Assembly (NCBI RefSeq): GCF_024539675.1
Contig: NZ_JAHHIT010000035.1
Coordinates: forward strand, 62,001 to 126,000
Reading direction: 5' to 3'
From: Streptomyces hilarionis
GTDB taxonomy: Bacteria; Actinomycetota; Actinomycetes; Streptomycetales; Streptomycetaceae
DNA length: 64,000 nt
The notes below the pieces were generated by a model, which ran no database searches, was not told the origin of the DNA, and saw nothing but the letters and a program-made list of their open reading frames with translations. Below are positions 21,613-30,164 of this stretch, piece after piece. Position 1 is the stretch's first letter. Each line of letters opens with the position of its first letter. The translations under genes and the position numbers were made by a program.

Positions 21613-22557
21613 TTGTCCGTAACACCAGTGGTCTTCGGCTTCGGCGCGCACAGCGTCGTCGATGACACGACCGAGCTGCTGCGCATGACGCAACAGGCCG
21701 ACCGCGACGGGCTCGACCACTTCTCGCTGTCCGACCACCCCCACATCGGGGAGCGCCTGGACGCCTACGCCGCCATCGGCTTCATCCTCGGCCGCACACA
21801 CAACATCGCGGGCTTCGCCAACGTCACCAACCTGCCGACCCGGCCGCCGGCCATGCTCGCCCGCACCGTGACGACGCTGTCCGCGCTCTCCGGCGGCCGC
21901 ATCGTGCTCGGCATGGGCGCCGGCGGGCTGTGGGACCGAATCGCCGACATGGGCGTGCCGCGCCTGACACCGGCCGAGGCCGTGGAAGCCTTCGAAGAGG
22001 CCATCATCCTGGTCAAGAAGCTGTCCGAAGGCGGCCCACCGGTCACCCACCAAGGCCGCCACTACCAGGTGAACGACATCGAACCGGCCCCCGTGGCCGC
22101 ACCCGCAGTGTGGACCGGCTCTGTCGGCCCCAGATCCCTGGCCGCCACCGGCCGGGTCGCCGACGGCTGGATCCCCGGCCACGCCGCCGACTGGCAGAGC
22201 GAGCGCTACCGCACTTCGCGGCCGGTCATCGACGAGGCCGCAGCAGCCGTGGGCCGAGACCCGAGCGAGATCCGCACCGTCTTCAACCTGCCCGGACGCA
22301 TCACCGACCAACCCCTGCCCGCCACGCGCGACCGTGACGGCCGCTGGCTCGGCGGCTCCCCCGGCCAGTGGACCGAGGAACTCACCGGCGCCGTGCTGAA
22401 ACACGGCGCCGCGGGCTTCACGCTCTTCTCGCCCCACGGCGGAACGCCGGACCCCGTCTCCGTCGGCCGCTGGGCCACCGAGATCGCCCCAGCCGTACGC
22501 GAAGCCGTCACAAAGCAATCCCCACCCCCGGCACTGCCGGGAACCCCCAAGACCTGA
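21613..22557 (+). CDS. LLM-class F420-dependent oxidoreductase
   Basis: The 314-residue protein belongs to the luciferase-like monooxygenase superfamily: ADRDGLDHFSLSDHPH, ALSGGRIVLGMGAGGLWD, WTGSVGPRSLAATGRVADGW and a C-terminal GFTLFSPHGG. Actinobacterial members of this type usually use F420. The start is a TTG at 21613 preceded by GAAAGG. It lies 64 bases after the aldo/keto reductase in the same direction and could share its transcript. The three reductases suggest detoxification of quinones, carbonyls or similar electrophiles. Confidence 0.88.
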   Translation: MSVTPVVFGFGAHSVVDDTTELLRMTQQADRDGLDHFSLSDHPHIGERLDAYAAIGFILGRTHNIAGFANVTNLPTRPPAMLARTVTTLSALSGGRIVLGMGAGGLWDRIADMGVPRLTPAEAVEAFEEAIILVKKLSEGGPPVTHQGRHYQVNDIEPAPVAAPAVWTGSVGPRSLAATGRVADGWIPGHAADWQSERYRTSRPVIDEAAAAVGRDPSEIRTVFNLPGRITDQPLPATRDRDGRWLGGSPGQWTEELTGAVLKHGAAGFTLFSPHGGTPDPVSVGRWATEIAPAVREAVTKQSPPPALPGTPKT

Positions 22558-22620
22558 CAACCGCAAGAGCCGGTGCGCCACACATCAGCAACCGGCTTGA
22601 CCACGTGCACCGTCACCCCC

Positions 22621-23555
22621 TCACCGTGAGACGCACAGCACTGCCCCCACGTGCGATGTCCGATCAAGCAGCCAACTCGGTTGCTGCCGCCCGTCCAGGG
22701 GCCGTCTTCCAACGGATCTTGCCCAGAGCAGGAATGACGCGAGTGTGACCGCCGCTTCGAAGGAAGAGGCGGTCTCCTCGTAGCTGGTGGCGATGCCGCG
22801 AAAGCCCGTGAGCCGGTTGAAGCAGCGCTCAATGACGTTGCGTCGGCGGTAGGTCTCTCGGTCGAACCGGGGCGGCCGCCCGCCGCTACGGCCACAATTG
22901 CTGCGGTGCCGTCGCTGGTCGGTCTTCTCCGGGATGGTGTGCGCGATGCCGCGTTTTCGCAGGTAGGCGCGGAAGCCGCGCGAGCTGTAGGCCTTGTCTG
23001 CGATGACGTGGTCGGGACGGCTGCGTGGTCGGCCCAGACCGGTGCGAGGGACGCGGATCCGTTCCGGAAGAGGGCGTGCGCAGATGCTGTCGTGTCGCCG
23101 GCCCGGGGTGACCAGGACGGCGAGAGGACGGCCGCGGCCGTCACAGGCGACGATCCTCTGTGGTTCACGGTTGGTGTCGCCGCTCGGGTCGATGAGCTTG
23201 CGCCTGTCGAGTCCGCGGTCGGCCAGGTGACGGCTGATCATACGTCGGGAGACTTCGGGTCTCATCTGCTGCGAGTTCGTGGGCGATGCGTGCCGCTGAC
23301 CACTTGTCGGTACGCCGCATCTTCTCGATTCTCACCACCATGTCGGGCGCGGTAGCAGCCGGTTGGCGAACTGGCGTCGAGCTTGAGTCGTGTAGCCCAA
23401 GCTCGCCGTGGTGGCGGTGGCGATCGACCCACTTCGATGCGGTCGCCCGGGAGGATTCCCATATCTGCGGCGACGAGCGCGATGGGCCGAGTGCGGCAAC
23501 GTTTGACCGGACGCCCGCGCCCTTCACCATTCAGGGGCGCGTCGGCGTGGGTCAT
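22621..23555 (-). pseudogene. Hybrid IS481/IS5 transposase remnant
   Basis: Reading from 23555 on the minus strand, an IS481-like start (THADAPL, CRTRPIALVAADMGI) shifts frame to ATASKWVDRHRHHGELGLHD with VVRIEKMRRTDKWSAARIAH, and shifts again to SRHLADRGLDRRKLIDPSGD and TNREPQRIVA. At about 23145 the same frame changes family to an IS5-type C-terminal half: RPLAVLVTPGRRHDSICARP, RPDHVIADKAYSSRGFRAYL, IPEKTDQRRHRS and RRNVIERCFNRLTGFRGIAT. The product cannot be made intact. Its first codon overlaps the end of the MFS gene. Confidence 0.75.
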
Positions 23556-24802
23556 GGCGTGGCCTGAGCGTTGCGGAATGCGTGGTGTCGGGCCCCGGTG
23601 ACGATGAGCAGGCTGACTGCTCCGAGGGCGGCGGCTGACACGGCGACCACAGGGACGCCCGAGTTTTGCAGCAGGAGGCCACCGATGATGCCACCAAAGG
23701 CCATCCCGGCGTTCCAGAGGGTGACGAGGGCGGCTAGCGCGGTGTCAGCGGCAGCGCTGCTGCGTCGCATTCCGGCTTGTCCGGCTGCGGTTTGCAGCAA
23801 GGTCGGCGCGCCGCCCCACCCCAGGCCCCAAAGAACAGCGGCGACCCAAACGACCACGTGTGTTGTGGTGACGGCAAGAGCTGCGGTGGCGAGCGTGAAC
23901 AGCAGCGCACCGGTGACCATCAGAGTCCGCAGTCGGCGGTCGACATGGCGTCCGACGTACCAAATACCCACCAGGCACGCGACACCGAAAGCAAGGAGAA
24001 CCGCGTCGGTCGCTGACCCGAGCCCGGCGTGCTGGAGGTAGGGAGCGATGTAGGCATAGATGATCGTGTGCCCGAGGACGAACGTCGTGACCGTGAGCAG
24101 AATCGGCGCGACACCAGGCACCGCCAGGGTCTGCCGCAGGGGCGACTTCGCTGATTCTGGTGCGGGGTCCGAACGGTTGGTGTCAGCCTGTTCGACGGCG
24201 GGTCGTCCCACGCCGGGGACGGACACGCTGATCCAGCCGATCACGGCAAGAGTGACCAGGGAGACAGCGCCAAACGCCGCCCGCCACCCCACCTGTTCAC
24301 CGATCAGCGTGCCGGCCGGAACTCCCAAGGACAACGCCGCGGGGATCCCGGTCATCGCCACTGCGATGGCGCGCCCTTCCATGCCGGCGGGTGCGATACG
24401 ACGGGCATAGCCGGCGAGGATCGCCCACGCCAGGCCCGCGGCCACGCCGGCGAGGAACCGGCCCACAAGCATGACGACGTATCCCGGTGCAGCCCCAGTC
24501 AGCGTGTTGGCCACCAGGAAGACGGCCATGGCGCCGAGCAGCAGTGGCTTCCGCGGAACAGATGCTGTCGCCGTGGCGAGCGGGATCGCGGTCAACGCCG
24601 TACCGGCCGCATAGACGGTGACGGCCTGGCCGGTAGCACCTGAACTGGTGCCCAGTGAGGCCGACATCTGGGGGAGCACACCGGCAGGCAGAGTCTCCGT
24701 CAAGCTCGTGATGAAGACGGCAGTCCCCAGTGCCAACAGCGCCGACCATGGCAGGCCGACTCGTCGCGTACGAGACTGTGTGTCAGAAGACGTGGTGGTC
24801 AT
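23552..24802 (-). CDS. MFS efflux transporter (DHA1 type)
   Basis: The 416-residue protein shows about 12 hydrophobic helices, with ETLPAGVLPQMSASLG after helix 1 and the proline/glycine-rich antiporter motif (GIPAALSLGVPAGTLIGEQV) in helix 5, typical of DHA1 drug:proton antiporters such as chloramphenicol exporters. It sits in the membrane and exports a small molecule, unidentified. The ATG at 24802 has no evident ribosome site; a probable -10 lies only about ten bases upstream, suggesting a very short leader. It is divergent from a MerR regulator with an inverted repeat between them. Its last bases overlap the IS remnant, but the reading frame looks complete. Confidence 0.9.
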   Translation of the reverse strand: MTTTSSDTQSRTRRVGLPWSALLALGTAVFITSLTETLPAGVLPQMSASLGTSSGATGQAVTVYAAGTALTAIPLATATASVPRKPLLLGAMAVFLVANTLTGAAPGYVVMLVGRFLAGVAAGLAWAILAGYARRIAPAGMEGRAIAVAMTGIPAALSLGVPAGTLIGEQVGWRAAFGAVSLVTLAVIGWISVSVPGVGRPAVEQADTNRSDPAPESAKSPLRQTLAVPGVAPILLTVTTFVLGHTIIYAYIAPYLQHAGLGSATDAVLLAFGVACLVGIWYVGRHVDRRLRTLMVTGALLFTLATAALAVTTTHVVVWVAAVLWGLGWGGAPTLLQTAAGQAGMRRSSAAADTALAALVTLWNAGMAFGGIIGGLLLQNSGVPVVAVSAAALGAVSLLIVTGARHHAFRNAQATP

Positions 24803-24811
24803 GGACCGAAT

Positions 24812-24843
24812 CTTGAAACCTTCACATAGGTGTGATGGTCAAG
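24812..24843. promoter_or_regulatory. MerR-type operator-promoter between mfs and merR
   Basis: The core ACCTTCACA-TAGG-TGTGATGGT is an inverted repeat (eight of nine pairs), flanked by CTTGA and TCAAG. Read on the minus strand, TTGACC is followed after 19 bases by TTCAAGAT, the stretched spacing typical of MerR-activated promoters. This fits activation of the exporter by the divergent MerR protein. Confidence 0.55.
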
Positions 24844-24872
24844 TCGATGTGCGCCGAGTAGCTTCGGCGGGT

Positions 24873-25295
24873 GTGAGGATCGGTGAATTGTCCGGACTGA
24901 CGGGTGCGTCTCGTCGGCTACTTCGCTACTACGAGGAGCAGGGGCTGATTGTCCCGGACCGGGGCGCGAACGGGTATCGGGAGTATGACGATCGCTACGT
25001 GGACCGGGTCAACCAAATCCGTGGCCTGCTGGATGCGGGGCTGCCCACTCGCATCATCAAGCAGATCCTTCCGTGTCTGGACAAACCTCGATCGATCCAC
25101 TTTCCAGATGCAACACCGGAGATGCTGGCCTTGCTCGCCGCCGAGCGGGACCGGCTCACCGAGCGGATCGACGTACTCACCCGCAACCGTGATGCGATGA
25201 GCGAGTACCTGATTGAAGTCGGGCGATGCCGAGCGCTGGCGCCTGGCAGCTCTCACGGAGCACCGAACTCCCCGTCGGCGTCAGCAACGTCATGA
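24873..25295 (+). CDS. MerR-family transcriptional regulator
   Basis: The protein (140 residues from the GTG at 24873) starts with IGELSGLTGASRRLLRYYEE and QGLIVPDRGANGYREYDD, a canonical MerR winged helix, followed by the dimer coiled coil (AAERDRLTERIDVLTRNRDA). No metal-binding cysteine pair is present in the usual place, so an organic ligand is more likely than a metal. It is divergent from the MFS exporter, a common activator-exporter pair. The start is chosen at the domain boundary; the ribosome site is weak (GGCGGG). Confidence 0.9.
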   Translation: MRIGELSGLTGASRRLLRYYEEQGLIVPDRGANGYREYDDRYVDRVNQIRGLLDAGLPTRIIKQILPCLDKPRSIHFPDATPEMLALLAAERDRLTERIDVLTRNRDAMSEYLIEVGRCRALAPGSSHGAPNSPSASATS

Positions 25296-25388
25296 CCCTG
25301 CAACAGCCAGTGCTCCGACCGGGAAGGTTCGCCGCGTCCGAGTCAGCTCGTGAAGGAAGTTCTCGGCACTCGCCCTACGGTTCATGCC

Positions 25389-26036
25389 ATGCCCCGATCA
25401 ACTGCCGAACCACTGCCGGTCACCGCGGACGACCTTGAGCAAGCAGTCCAGCTCGCCGTCAGCACTCTCCGGGAGGCGCCCTCGGAAGCCTGGGACAGCG
25501 GGGCCGGCTCGCTGGAGTGGGATTGCTGGGAGACCGTCGAGCATCTCAGCGACGATCTCTTCGCCTATGCCGTCCAACTGAGGCCCAAGGAGCCGCCTGT
25601 GGAGGGTGATGTGCCCTTCGTGTGGGAAGGCCGAAGGCCCGGCGGCCCTGCGAACGCTGTGCACGCAGACCGTGCGGCGGGATCTGCTGGACTGCTGCAG
25701 GTGCTGGAGGCGAGCGGTGCGCTGCTGATGGCCATGGTGCGGACGGTGCCTTCGCAGCTTCGCGCCCACCATGTCTTCGGGGTTTCGGACCCCGAGGGCT
25801 TCGCCGCGATGGGGATCGTGGAGACCTTGGTGCACACCCATGACCTGGCCGAGGGCCTCGGGCTCGCCTTGGCGCCGCCCGCCGATCTGTGCTCGCGCGT
25901 GCTCACCCGGCTGTTTCCGGATGCCCCCTCGACCACGGATCCCTGGCCCACCCTGCTGTGGGCCACCGGCCGTGCCGTACTGCCGGGACACCCTCGTCTG
26001 ACCACGTGGCGCTGGGACGGCACGCCTCGGTCATAG
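25389..26036 (+). CDS. DinB/MDMPI-like mycothiol-dependent isomerase family protein
   Basis: The 215-residue protein has the DinB/maleylpyruvate-isomerase fold pattern: LEWDCWETVEHLSDDLFAYA near residue 40, a middle helical section, and the conserved GIVETLVHTHDLAEGLGL helix that supplies metal-binding histidines. Members use mycothiol or act as thiol transferases in actinobacteria; the reaction here is unknown. It starts 93 bases after merR in the same direction and could share its promoter. It ends in WRWDGTPRS. Confidence 0.78.
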   Translation: MPRSTAEPLPVTADDLEQAVQLAVSTLREAPSEAWDSGAGSLEWDCWETVEHLSDDLFAYAVQLRPKEPPVEGDVPFVWEGRRPGGPANAVHADRAAGSAGLLQVLEASGALLMAMVRTVPSQLRAHHVFGVSDPEGFAAMGIVETLVHTHDLAEGLGLALAPPADLCSRVLTRLFPDAPSTTDPWPTLLWATGRAVLPGHPRLTTWRWDGTPRS

Positions 26037-26078
26037 ATTCGGGATGCCTCCGCCAGCGGAGGTCCATCAGGTGGGCGG

Positions 26079-26333
26079 TCAGGACGCCGTCGTGAGTCGG
26101 CGTCCGCCCCAGCGCAGTCCCTTCTCACTGCGGATGCGAGCTCGCCGCGGCGCTTGGCCGCCAGCACGTCGGGGTGCCGGGCGTTGGCGTTGCGCCAGCG
26201 CAGGTAGGCATGCAGGGCCCAGGTCTGGACGGTGTGGTGGGAGTGGTGGGAGTTGGCGACGGTGAACTGCCGTAGTGGCCCGAAGTGGGCCTCGCCCGGG
26301 ACCCCGGACCGCTTGACCACCATGAGCGAGCAC
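26079..26333 (-). pseudogene. Transposase C-terminal remnant, frameshifted
   Basis: On the minus strand one frame reads FGPLRQFTVANSHHSH then HTVQTWALHAYLRWRNANAR and HPDVLAAKRR, and after a one-base slip near 26140 another frame gives RARIRSEKGLRWGGRRLTTA and stop. I associate this ending with actinobacterial IS630-like transposases, from memory. Only the last third is present. Confidence 0.5.
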
Positions 26334-26403
26334 GTCTCCACGGTCGTGACATGACGGTAGGAACCGTCATGCCCGAGAACACCGTCACCAGGCCGCTCGC
26401 CCG

Positions 26404-26594
26404 ATGAAGCCGGAGGACGTCGCCGACGGCTTCGCCTACATCCGGGCGATGCAGGCATCGACGCCGCCTGCGCGGCCATCGACGGAATGGGCCCGGAGGC
26501 GCTCCGGATGCTCCTGGACGTCGCCGCACGCATCTTCATCCCGATCACCGCAGTCGACGACCACGACGGGGAGTCCTGGTGGCCAGCTCGCTGA
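26404..26594 (+). pseudogene. Small unknown gene with a frameshift
   Basis: An ATG overlapping a short upstream stop gives KPEDVADGFAYIRAMQ. At about 26455 the protein-like pattern continues in another frame as IDAACAAIDGMGPEALRMLL and DVAARIFIPITAVDD, ending WWPAR. Hydrophobic periodicity suggests a real helical protein broken by one base. I do not recognise the family. The following 26595-26973 hold nothing convincing. Confidence 0.35.
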
Positions 26595-26973
26595 CGACCA
26601 GCTGCGCGCCGCGCCAGGGACAGCCGGCCGCGATCCATGCATCTCGCGCGGCTGTCACACCTGTCCGAAGTCTGCGCCTGTTGCACCAGCGAGTTCGTCC
26701 ATGAGGACGCCACGAACGCATATCGGGCACACAATGAAGCGGCGGGAGCCCGGGCAGGCAGCCGGCCTCACCAGCACCTCGGCGGTCACGCACCAGCTGA
26801 TGGCACTGGAATGCAAGGGCTTCCCGCGCCGCGACCCGCACTGCCGCGCGCGTACGAGGTCCGCGGCTCCGACCAACTAACCCAGCTCTCTGCGGGGCCA
26901 CCTCAGACCTTTCCGTCACTGTAGGCAACCGAAGCAGCGGAACCGTCGTTGAATGCCCAGACACTGGCTGGCG

Positions 26974-27396
26974 TCAAGCGCGACGTGGGTCAGACCGGGC
27001 GCAGTGGACACAGGTGGTCGCTGCCGGACGGATCTCGAGACGTTCGGGCGGGATCGTTCTGCCGCAGACTTCGCACTGCCCGTACTCCCCCCGTTCGAGT
27101 CGTTCCAGCGCCCGGTCCACATCTTCCAGGTGCTGGCGCGCCTGCCCCAGCAGGGCGACCACGTGAGCTCGCTCGAAGGCGGTGGTGCCACCTTCGGGAT
27201 CGTGCTCATCGTCTACCGCGACCAAGGCGTTCGACGCGACAATCGCATCGAAGTCGCGGCTCAGTGCAGCCGCCCGAGCCAGGGTGTCCGCGCGGTCGGC
27301 CTCGAGGCGGGCACGGGCGGTCGAGAAGGGGGACGGACCGGACTCGTCGTGGCCCTGCCGGGGTACGTGTCCCATGCTGGACCAACGCTCATTCAT
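26974..27396 (-). CDS. DksA/TraR-type zinc finger protein
   Basis: This 140-residue protein has a long N-terminal coiled coil (RARLEADRADTLARAAALSR, ALLGQARQHLEDVDRALERL) and a C-terminal four-cysteine finger, YGQCEVCGRTIPPERL with TTCVHC. DksA/TraR proteins insert the coiled coil into the RNA polymerase secondary channel and adjust transcription under starvation. The acid-tip residues normally seen between the helices (EHDPEGG here) are plausible but not proven. An internal ATG at codon 8 is an alternative start. Confidence 0.88.
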   Translation of the reverse strand: MNERWSSMGHVPRQGHDESGPSPFSTARARLEADRADTLARAAALSRDFDAIVASNALVAVDDEHDPEGGTTAFERAHVVALLGQARQHLEDVDRALERLERGEYGQCEVCGRTIPPERLEIRPAATTCVHCARSDPRRA

Positions 27397-27577
27397 GATT
27401 CCGTATTCCCCGTCCGCACCCCGCTGCTCTTCACCTTCGGGAGGTGACGCTGGGGGGCGTCGCTTCCTGTTGCAAGAACTGCTCCGTCAGTAGGAGCTGT
27501 GGGCGCTGGCAAATCCCAAGCTGGACGAGTGCGAGGCCATGCTCCGGTCCGCGGTTGCATCATGCCTTGACGCCGGT

Positions 27578-27614
27578 CCGGGCCCGTCGCCACGGGGGAA
27601 GGCGACGGGCCCGG
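27578..27614. terminator. Strong orphan stem-loop
   Basis: Perfect 14-base arms (CCGGGCCCGTCGCC and GGCGACGGGCCCGG) enclose a nine-base loop. There is no T-run and no recognisable gene ending here on either strand; the rest of 27397-28101 holds nothing I can identify. It could be a GC-type terminator of a lost gene. Confidence 0.45.
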
Positions 27615-28101
27615 CACCCCACAGTGCCACAGGGGTCGGAACTGAGCACCGCCTTCGGAAATGCGTCAGGCGTGCGGCGAGTGCACCACCCACGGGCGGG
27701 GCGCCGTGGTCAGCCGAGATGGAGGCTGCTCAGGGCAGTGGTCCAGTCATTGACGCCCCCATCTCCATGGCTGGGGAGCCTCGGCAGGGGGCGAGCCTGA
27801 CCACCCATCGGCATGATCGAACCTGTCACCGGGCGCTGGAGAGCGGTTCACGTCCGCTGGCCGGTGACACACAGCGGGATGCCGGGCCCGGCGCCGAGTG
27901 ACCGGTGGACACCGCGCTGATCGACGGCGTCGACCTCCTGGCTTCGTTCACGACAACCGGCTCCCGCTCAACTCCTGTGGAATTGCGCCGTGAGCGCTCG
28001 CGGCAGCCTCGGTTGAACTCTATGCCCCACTCCCTTCACGTTCGATGTTCACAGGAGGGACAGCATCGGCCTTCGACCAGGTGGTCGTCATGGTTCGGGC
28101 T

Positions 28102-28119
28102 CCCGGTAGCGTCACCGGG
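28102..28119. promoter_or_regulatory. Inverted repeat before the CadD-like gene
   Basis: CCCGGT-AGCGTC-ACCGGG has perfect six-base arms and lies 30 bases before the GTG start. Its position fits an operator for a metal-responsive or other repressor, but no regulator gene is adjacent. Confidence 0.35.
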
Positions 28120-28148
28120 ACACCCGAGTAGAGGGGGAACGGCTACAC

Positions 28149-28754
28149 GTGGAACTGGGCATCATCGGGCAGGCGGCCGGCCTGTTCGCCGTCACCAACA
28201 TCGACGACATCGTGATCCTGGCGCTGTTCTTCGCCCAGGGCGCTGTCCACCCCGGCTCCACGCACCGAATCGTGCTGGGCCAATACCTGGGCTTCGGCGC
28301 GATCCTCGCCGCGGCGGTGGCCGCCGCGTTCGGCGCCACCTTCCTGCCCGAGTCAGCCATTCCCTACCTCGGTCTGCTGCCGCTGGCCTTGGGTCTCAAG
28401 GCCGCCTGGCACGCCTGGAAGGGCCACCGGGACGGGAACCAGGACGATGAGGGGAAGCCAGCCGAACAGGGCGGGCCGCGCCCGCTGGAGGTCGCGGCCG
28501 TCACCTTCGCCAACGGCGGCGACAACATCGGCGTCTACGTGCCCGTCTTCGCCACCGCCGGCGCCGGCGCAATGACCGTGTACGTCGCGGTGTTCCTCAC
28601 GCTCGTAGCCGTGTGGTGCTTCGCAGGCAAGTTCTTCGCAACCCGGCCTGTCATCGCCACGGCCCTCGCCCGCTGGGGCCACATCCTGCTGCCCTTGGTC
28701 CTGATCGCCATCGGCCTGCTCATCCTCACCGGGGGCGGCGCCTTCGGCCTGTAA
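28149..28754 (+). CDS. CadD-family cadmium/cation transporter
   Basis: The 201-residue protein is a small polytopic membrane protein with the CadD signature: FAVTNIDDIVILALFFAQ near residue 15 and TFANGGDNIGVYVPVFA near 120, which repeat the N-x-D/GDN motif, plus RIVLGQYLGFGAIL. CadD proteins confer cadmium resistance in Gram-positive bacteria. The start is a GTG preceded by AGAGGGGG; it gives MELGIIGQAAGL. It stands alone. Substrate assignment is by family only. Confidence 0.88.
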   Translation: MELGIIGQAAGLFAVTNIDDIVILALFFAQGAVHPGSTHRIVLGQYLGFGAILAAAVAAAFGATFLPESAIPYLGLLPLALGLKAAWHAWKGHRDGNQDDEGKPAEQGGPRPLEVAAVTFANGGDNIGVYVPVFATAGAGAMTVYVAVFLTLVAVWCFAGKFFATRPVIATALARWGHILLPLVLIAIGLLILTGGGAFGL

Positions 28755-28910
28755 CCCGGGCAGCCTTCCCCGGGACCCGTACGAATCCCTCACGCTCCCC
28801 GGATGCCTCCCGCACGGCTACACAAGTGCGGCCCCTCTCCCGCTTGGAGGCAAACCGCCGCCCCAGCCGCAGCGTTCCGGGCTGGGGCCGGGCGAAGGAA
28901 GCGCGCCGTC

Positions 28911-30164
28911 TTATCCCTTGCCGAAGGCGATCAGCGTGCCGTCGGCTCCGGGCACGAAGAGACGGCCCTTGGAGGTGGCGATCCCGGGGACGACGAAGCC
29001 GCGCCAGTCCTCCTCGGCGACGATGTTCGACATGGGCGGCGGCGCGGGGTAACGCCGGTACGACCAGGCGAGCTTGCCGGTCTTCTGGTCGAGGACGGCA
29101 AGGCGTCCGTCGGCGTCCTCGACATACACGTAGCCGTTGGCCACCAAGCGCACCGTGGCAGCCCCCACAGAACTGGTGTACGTCCAGGCCGCCTTGTACG
29201 TGCTGGTGCTCAGCGCCCTGACCGTGCCGTGATAGGCGAGGTACACGCGGCCCGGGCCGAACACCGGCGTAGCGTCCGCGGGCAGCTTCCGCACGGCTCG
29301 GCCGCTCTTCTGGTCGTAGGCGGTGACCGTCTCGTCATCGCTGTCGCTGCTGCGCATCCAGGACGCGCCGGCCCCCAGTACGACGGGATTGCCGTACGCG
29401 CCCGAGACGTCGGGAACCTCGAAGCGGTGCACTTCGGCGCCGGTCTTGAGGGCGAGGTGGTGCCAGCCGATGCCGTCGAAGCCAATCCACACGCCCGAGG
29501 CGTCGACGACGGTCGGGGCCCAGGAGTACTCCGACAGGGGCGCCGTCCACACCCGGGCGCCTGTGTCGGCACGCAGCGCCAACGCAGTGCCACGACCGTC
29601 CTGCAGGTAGAGCAGGCCGTCGTACCAGACAGGCGGGTACTGCATGGACGCCGAGTCGAGGGTCACCGACCATTTCTGCCGCCCGGTAGCCGGGTCCCAC
29701 GCCGCGATCGTGCCGCGCGCCGTCTGCGTGTACAGCAGACCGCCCCCGTACGACACGCCGGCTTGAGGCTCATTCTGCTCCAGGGAGACGGCCGGCCACA
29801 GGTCCTTGCCGGTGTCGGCCTGGACCCCGACGAGCATCATGCGCGGGCCGCCCTCGGTGCCGTCGTCCGCGTTCACCACCGCATACACCTTGTCCCCGAC
29901 CGCCACAGGCGCCGAGACGACCGTCCCAAAGTCCCGGGACCACAGCTTCTTGTAAGGCGGGGCCGCCGTGGCCCCCGCGACGAAACCGTCGGCTCGGCTG
30001 TCGGCCCGATAGCCGAGCGTCGCGTCCGTCACCTCGGCCGCGGTAGCCGTCCGCCCCGGCACCGGAGCGGCCGCCTGCGGCGAACCGGAAAACGTCAACA
30101 GCGTGACGGCGGTGACGCAGACGACCCCAAGCCTCCCACCGGAACGGCGCATTGCTGCCTTCAT
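28911..30164 (-). CDS. Secreted PQQ-like beta-propeller protein
   Basis: From the ATG at 30164, seven bases after AGGGGG, the 417-residue protein begins MKAAMRRSGGRLGVVCV and a hydrophobic signal peptide ending near AQAAA (about residue 35). The rest is made of PQQ/YWTD-like blades: DTGKDLWPAV, DPATGRQKWSVTL, DTGARVWTAPL, SGRAVRKLPA, YKAAWTYTSS, KTGKLAWSYRR, each with an AxDxxTGxxxW-type turn. No calcium/PQQ catalytic residues could be assigned, so it is probably a binding or scaffolding protein. No neighbour shares its direction closely. Confidence 0.82.
   Translation of the reverse strand: MKAAMRRSGGRLGVVCVTAVTLLTFSGSPQAAAPVPGRTATAAEVTDATLGYRADSRADGFVAGATAAPPYKKLWSRDFGTVVSAPVAVGDKVYAVVNADDGTEGGPRMMLVGVQADTGKDLWPAVSLEQNEPQAGVSYGGGLLYTQTARGTIAAWDPATGRQKWSVTLDSASMQYPPVWYDGLLYLQDGRGTALALRADTGARVWTAPLSEYSWAPTVVDASGVWIGFDGIGWHHLALKTGAEVHRFEVPDVSGAYGNPVVLGAGASWMRSSDSDDETVTAYDQKSGRAVRKLPADATPVFGPGRVYLAYHGTVRALSTSTYKAAWTYTSSVGAATVRLVANGYVYVEDADGRLAVLDQKTGKLAWSYRRYPAPPPMSNIVAEEDWRGFVVPGIATSKGRLFVPGADGTLIAFGKG

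Noticed and set aside
26545..26964. Minus-strand frame with a piece recalling anti-sigma ATPases (AARDAWIAAGCPWRGAQLVV)
   Set aside because: Only one short stretch fits; no Bergerat motifs and the rest is noise.
26974..27396. Reading the DksA/TraR-type gene as plasmid-transfer TraR
   Set aside because: No conjugation genes nearby; general DksA/TraR stress factor is the safer call.
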